A stretch of DNA of 19,735 bases. Source: Dehalococcoidia bacterium. GTDB lineage: Bacteria; Chloroflexota; Dehalococcoidia; Dehalococcoidales; UBA1222. This document shows, piece by piece, positions 14,575-19,735 of this stretch. The notes under the pieces were generated by a model. That model saw only the letters and a program-made list of their open reading frames with translations. It was not told the DNA's origin and ran no database searches. Numbering within the stretch: the first letter of the stretch is position 1; the number at the start of each line of letters is the position of its first letter. The position numbers were made by a program, and so were the translations under genes. The stretch spans positions 1-19,735 of the forward strand of contig WRNP01000017.1 of NCBI GenBank assembly GCA_009776515.1. Direction: 5' to 3'.

Positions 14575-14631
14575 GGCTCTGCCATAAGCAAAATCACCGT
14601 TGCAGAGATCGCTTTTTAGGATGAGGAGAAC

Positions 14632-15960
14632 ATGAAGGCTTCTAATTGGTTTCTGCTAATTATCGCCGCCGTGCTGACCCTGGCAACCTTGGTGGTGTTC
14701 CCCCTAGATCAAGGCATCCTGGCCAATAAAGCTGTAGTGCTGGGATTGGACTTGCAGGGCGGCCTCTACATCGTATATGAGGCCGATCTTTCCGGCGTTG
14801 ATCCCGGAGAACGCAGTAACGTCATGGACGGGGTCGCCGGCGTCATCTCCAACCGCATCAACCCGCTGGGGGTAACCGAACCCCTGATTGAAAGGCACGG
14901 GGATAACCAGGTTGCTGTGCAGCTCCCCGGCACCAACATCACTGAAGCGCAGAAAGAGCGCTTGGGCCGCATTGCCCTGCTGGAATTCCGTGAGCAGATA
15001 ACCGATGCGGAGGGCAATACCATCTGGATACCGGCCACAGGAACCATTAACGGGGAAGAGAAAGTCCTTACCTCCAGTTATTTCAAAGGCAACACCTATG
15101 TCGGATACAACGAATCCGGCAATGCCTACTATCTCAATTTTGAGTGGAACGACGAAGGAGCCCAATTGTCCGAGCAGATCACCGGGCGCCTCATAGGCAA
15201 ACAGCTGGGCATTTTTGAGGGCGATGACCCTCTGCTAGGAGACGAAGGTCAGCACATCGCGCCCGTTGTTAACAGCGTGATTACCACCAGTGGCCAAATC
15301 ACCGGGCTCCGCCCGCAGGATGCCCTGCAACTCTCCAGTCAGCTTAACGCCGGTCGCCTGCCGGTGCCCCTGACCATCATCTACGAAGAGACCGTCTCGC
15401 CTACCTTAGGCTCTGACTTTGTCAGGCTCGCAGTACTGGCCGGCCTCATCGGCCTCGCCATGGTGTTCTTTTTCATGAGCGTCTATTACCGCATCCCGGG
15501 CATCGTTGCTTCGATAGCCTTGGTATATTACAGCATCCTCACCCTTGCCATCTTCAAGCTCTTCGGGGTGACGCTCACTCTCGCCGCTATCGGCGGGTTT
15601 GTCGTCTCCGTCGGCATGGCCGTGGATGCCAACGTGCTCATCTTCGAGCGTATGAAGGAGGAACTCCTTACCAAGCGTACCCTCAGAGCTTCTCTTGAGG
15701 CTGGCTTCTCCCGCGCTTGGGCGGCTATTTGGGACTCCAACCTCACCACCGTCATCGCCTGCATCATCCTGTACTGGGTAGGCAACAGCATTGCCGGCGG
15801 CGAACAGGTTAAAGGCTTCGCCCTCACCTTGGCCATCGGTGTGGTCGCCAGCATGTTCACCGCTATCATCGTAACCCGCAGCCTGCTCCGCCTAACCGTG
15901 GGAACAGGTATCGGCCGCCATCCCGGTCTCTTCAGCCCGATAGGGGGTAAAAATGTTTAA
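14632..15960 (+). CDS. secD: Protein translocase subunit SecD
   Basis: A 442-residue SecD of the short type. The ribosome site GAGGAG precedes ATG 14632. TM1 at 7-23 is followed by GLDLQGG (38-44), the P1 domain with NRINPLGVTEP and VQLPG, and LEFRE. Five more membrane helices lie between about 262 and 420, with VDANVLIFERMKEEL (331-345) at the conserved position of the fourth helix, which in SecDF is part of the proton path. With SecF it pulls exported proteins out of the SecYEG channel using the proton gradient. The secF start overlaps its stop by 8 bases, so the pair is translationally coupled. Confidence 0.96.
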   Translation: MKASNWFLLIIAAVLTLATLVVFPLDQGILANKAVVLGLDLQGGLYIVYEADLSGVDPGERSNVMDGVAGVISNRINPLGVTEPLIERHGDNQVAVQLPGTNITEAQKERLGRIALLEFREQITDAEGNTIWIPATGTINGEEKVLTSSYFKGNTYVGYNESGNAYYLNFEWNDEGAQLSEQITGRLIGKQLGIFEGDDPLLGDEGQHIAPVVNSVITTSGQITGLRPQDALQLSSQLNAGRLPVPLTIIYEETVSPTLGSDFVRLAVLAGLIGLAMVFFFMSVYYRIPGIVASIALVYYSILTLAIFKLFGVTLTLAAIGGFVVSVGMAVDANVLIFERMKEELLTKRTLRASLEAGFSRAWAAIWDSNLTTVIACIILYWVGNSIAGGEQVKGFALTLAIGVVASMFTAIIVTRSLLRLTVGTGIGRHPGLFSPIGGKNV

Positions 15961-16867
15961 CATCATTGGCCGACGTTTTCAGTTCTTCGCCCTCACGGGA
16001 TTGCTGGTCGTAGTCTGCGTTGCCGCTTTGGCCGTTTTCGGGCTAAAACTCGGCATTGAGTTCTCCTCCGGCTCCTTGATGACCATCCGCTTTGAGCAAA
16101 CAGTGGACATCGGCGATTTGAGGGATGAGTTATCAAACATCGGTTACCCCGGAGCTGTTGTTCAGGTCACCAACAGCGGGGACTTCCAGATTCGCACCGT
16201 GACCCTCGCCGACGAATCTCGCGAAAGCATGAAGCAAGCCCTCGCGGCCCGATTCGGTGCCAATACCGAAGAGGGCTTCACCAACATTGAGCAGACCGTT
16301 TCGCAACATACGATACGCACCGTCATCATTGCCATGGCCGTGGCCGCATTAGGCATCGTACTCTATGTCACCTATGCGTTCCGTAAGATGCCCCATCCCT
16401 TCCGCTACGGTGTCTGTGGCATCGTAGCCATGGTCTTTGATGTCATCATGGTAATCGGCATCTTCGCCCTCCTCGCTGGGTTGCTCAAATGGGAGCTTGA
16501 TCTTATGTTCATCACCGGCCTCCTGGCCGTCATCGGCTACAGCATCAACGACAAGATTGTCATTTTCGACCGCATCCGCGAGAAAACGCAACGCGGAGGG
16601 GTAACCGACTTCGCCGCCCTGGTCAACAGCAGCCTTGTTGAGACCCTCACCCGATCGCTCATCACCGGCATCTGCACCCTTTTCACCATCATCGCCCTTA
16701 TGCTCTTTGTGGGCTCCACCATCATGAACTTCCTGGTGGTACTGCTCATCGGTATCCTTGCCGGCACCTACAGCTCCATCTTAGTGGCCGCCCCGCTCCT
16801 GGTGATCTGGCAAAACGGCGAATGGCACCGCTTCTTACCATGGCGAAGGAGCCCCGCCGAGCCGTAA
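15953..16867 (+). CDS. secF: Protein translocase subunit SecF
   Basis: A 304-residue SecF. TM1 at 12-32 is followed by GIEFSSGSLMTIRF, the SecF version of the GvDFtGGt motif, here with SSG in place of the usual TGG. A periplasmic domain (about 40-115) and five further membrane helices follow. The conserved YSINDKIVIFDRIREK at about 198-213 carries the Asp and Arg residues expected in helix 4. It forms the SecDF complex with the preceding gene, with which it overlaps (ATGTTTAA). The CDF gene starts 7 bases after its stop, so the operon probably continues. Confidence 0.96.
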   Translation: MFNIIGRRFQFFALTGLLVVVCVAALAVFGLKLGIEFSSGSLMTIRFEQTVDIGDLRDELSNIGYPGAVVQVTNSGDFQIRTVTLADESRESMKQALAARFGANTEEGFTNIEQTVSQHTIRTVIIAMAVAALGIVLYVTYAFRKMPHPFRYGVCGIVAMVFDVIMVIGIFALLAGLLKWELDLMFITGLLAVIGYSINDKIVIFDRIREKTQRGGVTDFAALVNSSLVETLTRSLITGICTLFTIIALMLFVGSTIMNFLVVLLIGILAGTYSSILVAAPLLVIWQNGEWHRFLPWRRSPAEP

Positions 16868-16874
16868 CCCGGAC

Positions 16875-17789
16875 ATGTTTGACTCCAAAAAAAGTGCCGC
16901 TACCCTAGCTTTGGGAACCGTCTTGGGGCTGTTTGCCCTAAAGCTGGCAGCGGCCGCGCTTACGGGTAGCGCCAGCATCTTGGCCCAGATGGCCGACAGC
17001 CTCCTCGACATCCTCTCTGTCGGTCTAACCTACGTCGTCGTCATCGCGGCCAACCGACCCGCCGATGCTGAGCACCCTTTCGGTCACGGCAAACTGGAAA
17101 GTGTCTCGGCCGCTTTCCAAGCGATTCTTATCTTCGCCACCGGCGGTGCCATAGTTTATAACGCCGTGCAAAAACTGGTTAGCGGAGCCGAGATCTCCCG
17201 CCCGGAGATGGGCGTGGCCGTAATGATCGTTGCGGCTCTGGCCAGCGTGTTCCTCAGCCGCAAATTGGGGCGCACCGCCCAGGCAACCGACTCGCCCGCC
17301 CTCTCAGCCATCGTCCAAAATATCCGGGCTGATGTCTATTCCGCCGCCGCTGTGCTGTCCGGGATGGCCGCAATCTACCTCAGCCGCGGCCGCCTGGCCT
17401 GGTTAGATCCGGCGCTGGCCATCGCCGTCTCTCTCCTTATCTTTCGCTCGGGTTTTCTGGTCCTAAAACAATCCTTCAGCGCCCTCATTGATGTACGCCT
17501 CCCAACTGAGGAGGAGCAAATCGTCTGTGACACCATCATGGCACACAACAGTCAGCTCGTCGGGGTACACGCGCTCAGAAGTCGTAAGAGCGGCAGCCAA
17601 CGCTACGTAGATCTGCATTTGGTCATGCCCAAAGACACCAGTGTGGCCAAAGCTCACGAGATCTGCGATCACCTGGAGCAGGACCTGGCAGCTAAGCTTG
17701 CCATGCTCAGTGCGACCATCCACGTTGAGCCGTGCGATAACCGCTGCAGTACTTGCGGCTTGTCGTGCGGCTCCCGTCAAGACACTTAG
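16875..17789 (+). CDS. Cation diffusion facilitator (CDF) metal exporter with atypical site
   Basis: A 304-residue CDF transporter, six TM helices (about 10-205) then a cytoplasmic ferredoxin-like domain (210-285). D41-x3-D45 (ADSLLD) in helix 2 forms half of the transport site. The helix-5 half, usually HxxxD in zinc and iron transporters, is N149-x3-D153 (NIRAD). HPFGHGKLE (67-75) is the conserved loop after helix 2. The C-terminus adds a Cys-rich tail, C287-x3-C291-x2-C294-x3-C298, beyond the normal domain end, which could bind metal. The protein should export a divalent cation in exchange for protons; the Asn substitution makes the cation uncertain (manganese is possible). It starts 7 bases after secF and is probably co-transcribed with it. 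Confidence 0.92.
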   Translation: MFDSKKSAATLALGTVLGLFALKLAAAALTGSASILAQMADSLLDILSVGLTYVVVIAANRPADAEHPFGHGKLESVSAAFQAILIFATGGAIVYNAVQKLVSGAEISRPEMGVAVMIVAALASVFLSRKLGRTAQATDSPALSAIVQNIRADVYSAAAVLSGMAAIYLSRGRLAWLDPALAIAVSLLIFRSGFLVLKQSFSALIDVRLPTEEEQIVCDTIMAHNSQLVGVHALRSRKSGSQRYVDLHLVMPKDTSVAKAHEICDHLEQDLAAKLAMLSATIHVEPCDNRCSTCGLSCGSRQDT

Positions 17790-17858
17790 GTGAGCCGGCC
17801 ACGCGGCTTAGGTGCCCTCGGATAGTCCTCAAGCTTGCCCGATATCTTGCCATTATGA

Positions 17859-17887
17859 TTGACAGGTACCATGGGTTGTGTTATGCT
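17859..17887 (+). promoter_or_regulatory. Promoter of nrdR-nrdJ
   Basis: A perfect TTGACA (17859-17864), a 17-base spacer and TATGCT (17882-17887). The expected start of transcription is near 17894, about 25 bases before the nrdR ATG. Confidence 0.8.
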
Positions 17888-17896
17888 ACGCGTGCA

Positions 17897-17912
17897 CCAC
17901 AATATAGAGCGT
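17897..17912 (+). promoter_or_regulatory. Candidate NrdR box
   Basis: Sixteen bases with core CAATATAG agree at 13 of 16 positions with the NrdR box pattern acaCwAtATaTwGtgt as I recall it. It lies just downstream of the predicted transcription start and before the nrdR ATG, a place where NrdR could repress its own operon. NrdR boxes usually come in pairs; I do not see a good second one. Confidence 0.5.
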
Positions 17913-17918
17913 TATGTC

Positions 17919-18407
17919 ATGAAGTGCCCCTACTGCAACTTTGAGGAATCACGGGTCTTGGACTCACGTGACACAGAAAACGGCGTACGCCGTCGCCGCA
18001 AGTGCTTGAGATGCGCCGCGCGCTTCACCACCTATGAGCGCCTCCATCCCATTTCGCTGTTCGTCATTAAAAAAGACGAGCGCCGGGAGGAGTTCCACAA
18101 AGAAAAGCTCCTCGCGGGTATCCGCAAAGCCTGCGAGAAGCGCCCCCTCCCCACCGGAGCCGTGGAAAATGTAGCTGACGATGTCGAGCGCGAGCTTTAC
18201 GCTCTGGGCAAACCCGAAGTCTCCTCATCAGTTATCGGCGATATGGTCATGGCCAAACTCGGGAAACTTGACAGCGTAGCCTATATCCGCTTTGCCAGCG
18301 TCTATCGGGAATTCACCGATATTACCGACCTCAAACAAGAGGTGGAATCCCTCATCGCACACACCCCGCCGCCAAATGGGCAGCTCATCTTGCCAATCAA
18401 ACCCTAG
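17919..18407 (+). CDS. nrdR: Transcriptional repressor NrdR
   Basis: A 162-residue NrdR. ATG 17919 gives the canonical start MKCPYC; a longer frame from 17859 would begin within the -35 box and is rejected. The zinc ribbon uses C3, C6, C29 and C32, with the basic stretch RRRRKCLRCAARFTTYER typical of the family. Residues about 48-138 form the ATP-cone domain (VIKKDERREEFHKEKLLAGIRKACEKRP, then VAYIRFASVYREF), which senses ATP/dATP. When dNTP pools are high the protein binds NrdR boxes and represses ribonucleotide reductase genes. The gene precedes nrdJ by 30 bases, so the repressor and its likely target form an operon. Confidence 0.97.
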   Translation: MKCPYCNFEESRVLDSRDTENGVRRRRKCLRCAARFTTYERLHPISLFVIKKDERREEFHKEKLLAGIRKACEKRPLPTGAVENVADDVERELYALGKPEVSSSVIGDMVMAKLGKLDSVAYIRFASVYREFTDITDLKQEVESLIAHTPPPNGQLILPIKP

Positions 18408-18437
18408 TCCCCAAGAAATAACTTCCCAGGAGTTCCC

Positions 18438-19735
18438 GTGAGTAAAAATGGCGAAATACCAAAGGATGAGTCTGCCAACCGAAGCCGGATTGCCCGGGTC
18501 GTCTTCAATGCGGCCGCATCCATGGGCATCCCGGACCGCGAGGCGGTAGAAAAGCTAACTGGTCAGGTCATCGCCCGACTGGAGCGCTCAACAACCCTGC
18601 CCGGCATGGAAGATCTGGTGCCGAAGGCGAAGACCTCGCTTGCGCCGGCCTCCGAGGATGACATCCTGGCCATGGTGAAAGAATTCCTGGCCACCGAAAA
18701 ACCAATTGAAAGCAACGAGAAGCATATGCCTGAAGATAAAACGTTTTCCACCACCGTCCCCCAGTCAGAAGTTACAAAGGAGGCCAGGGCTATGCCTGCC
18801 AGGACCGCAACAACCACCACCACATCCGCACTCTCCGAGAACGCCCTAAGGGTCCTGGAGAAGCGCTACCTCAGCAAAGACAAGCAGGGGAAAAGCAGCG
18901 AAACCCCGCAGGAGATGTTCCGCCGTGTGGCGCAGACAGTCGCCTCTGCCGAGGCCGGCTATGGTGCCGGGGCAGACGTCAAGGGTTGGGGGGAGAAGTT
19001 CTACACCATGATGGCGCAGCTGGAGTTTCTGCCCAATTCCCCCACCCTGATGAATGCCGGACGGGAACTGGGGCAGCTCTCGGCTTGTTTCGTGCTGCCC
19101 ATCGAAGACTCCATTGATTCCATCTTCGACTCCGTGAAACACACCGCCCTTATCCATAAGAGCGGCGGAGGTACGGGTTTTTCTTTTTCCCGCCTACGGC
19201 CTGAATGTGACCGCGTCGGTTCCACCGGCGGGGTAGCTTCCGGGCCGGTCTCTTTCATGCGCGCCTTTGATGTGGCCACCGATGTCATCAAGCAAGGCGG
19301 CACGCGGCGCGGGGCAAACATGGCCATCCTGAACGTGACCCATCCCGACATCATGCGCTTTATTACCTCCAAAGAAGACCTGTGCTCACTCACCAATTTC
19401 AATATCTCGGTTGCCGCCACCGGTCTTTTCATGCAGGCAGTTATAAGCGGCGACGATTATGCACTGATAAATCCCCACCTTAGTGAGTCTGCCAGGCGTC
19501 TTTCCGCACGCGAGGTCTTTGACAAAATGGTAGAGCTCGCCTGGAAAACCGGTGACCCGGGAATTGTGTTTATCGACCGTATCAACCAAGATAACCCCAC
19601 CCCCCACCTGGGAAGGATTGAAAGCACCAACCCTTGTGGCGAACAGCCCCTCCTGCCATACGAATCCTGCAATCTGGGAAGCATCAACCTCTCCCGCATG
19701 CTCATGGCCACCAGCGGAGGAAAGGCAGCGATAGA
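18438..19735 (+). CDS. nrdJ: Adenosylcobalamin-dependent (class II) ribonucleotide reductase, 5' part
   Basis: The first 432 codons of a class II ribonucleotide reductase; the frame is open to the window end. GTG 18438 has AGGAG 5 bases upstream. Residues 1-130 are an N-terminal extension (RSRIARVVFNAAASMGIPDREAVEKL, then LPGMEDLVP, then a low-complexity Thr/Ala linker). The catalytic core starts at about 133 (ALSENALRVLEKRYL). LGQLSACFVLP has Cys217, one of the redox-active pair; KSGGGTGFSFSRLRP and KQGGTRRGANMAILNV follow, then NPCGEQPLLPYESCNLGSINLS with Cys400, the cysteine that becomes the thiyl radical. It reduces ribonucleotides using a B12 radical and needs no oxygen. The second cysteine of the redox pair and the C-terminal cysteines lie outside the window. 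Confidence 0.95.
   Translation, partial: MSKNGEIPKDESANRSRIARVVFNAAASMGIPDREAVEKLTGQVIARLERSTTLPGMEDLVPKAKTSLAPASEDDILAMVKEFLATEKPIESNEKHMPEDKTFSTTVPQSEVTKEARAMPARTATTTTTSALSENALRVLEKRYLSKDKQGKSSETPQEMFRRVAQTVASAEAGYGAGADVKGWGEKFYTMMAQLEFLPNSPTLMNAGRELGQLSACFVLPIEDSIDSIFDSVKHTALIHKSGGGTGFSFSRLRPECDRVGSTGGVASGPVSFMRAFDVATDVIKQGGTRRGANMAILNVTHPDIMRFITSKEDLCSLTNFNISVAATGLFMQAVISGDDYALINPHLSESARRLSAREVFDKMVELAWKTGDPGIVFIDRINQDNPTPHLGRIESTNPCGEQPLLPYESCNLGSINLSRMLMATSGGKAAI

Noticed and set aside
14580..14620. CTCTGC/GCAGAG dyad followed by TTTTT between cca and secD
   Set aside because: The stem is only 6 bp with a loop of about 20 bases, too weak to call a terminator.
17790..17812. AGCCG/CGGCT hairpin after the CDF gene
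   Set aside because: It is a 5-bp stem without a T-run; it could end the operon but is not distinguishable from chance.

Overview
The window looks like a bacterial chromosome, most plausibly Chloroflexota (Dehalococcoidia-like). That placement is inference from a class II (B12-dependent) ribonucleotide reductase next to nrdR, a short SecD with separate SecF, and the general style of the housekeeping proteins. No rRNA or marker gene decides it. Two kinds of DNA alternate: GC-richer housekeeping genes (about 6.0-9.3 kb and 13.1 kb to the end) and AT-richer accessory genes (about 0-5.9 kb and 10.6-13.05 kb).

Region 1 (1-5970) is read entirely on the minus strand and has two promoter units. The unit starting near 3310 holds a frame-disrupted small ORF, a GntR-family (YtrA-type) regulator, an ABC ATPase, an ABC membrane subunit and two paralogous membrane-anchored secreted proteins; start/stop overlaps link regulator, ATPase and permease. 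The unit starting near 5964 holds a family of exported proteins with a conserved N-terminal module: a truncated copy, a headless fragment and a full 309-residue copy, followed by a lipoprotein-like gene. Both promoters carry the same -35 box, nearly the same spacing and an almost identical 21-22 bp palindrome just downstream of the -10 box. I infer one regulon under the local GntR protein. This is the most interesting part of the window.

Region 2 (6026-9258) has an MFS transporter on the plus strand converging on two minus-strand membrane genes: a GIDE-LemA fusion and a VTT/DedA-like protein.

Region 3 (9416-10436) has tRNA-Glu(UUC) and tRNA-Val(CAC) behind a good promoter, a decayed IS200/IS605-type transposase fragment with its end hairpin, and a DUF1801 gene.

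Region 4 (10670-13054) is one large surface protein with GLUG repeats, three MBG-type repeats and a C-terminal membrane anchor.

Region 5 (13084-19735) is housekeeping on the plus strand: CCA-adding enzyme, secD-secF (overlapping), a cation-diffusion-facilitator transporter with an unusual metal site, then nrdR and nrdJ. A sigma70-like promoter and a candidate NrdR box precede nrdR. nrdJ runs off the window end, so only its first 432 codons are present.
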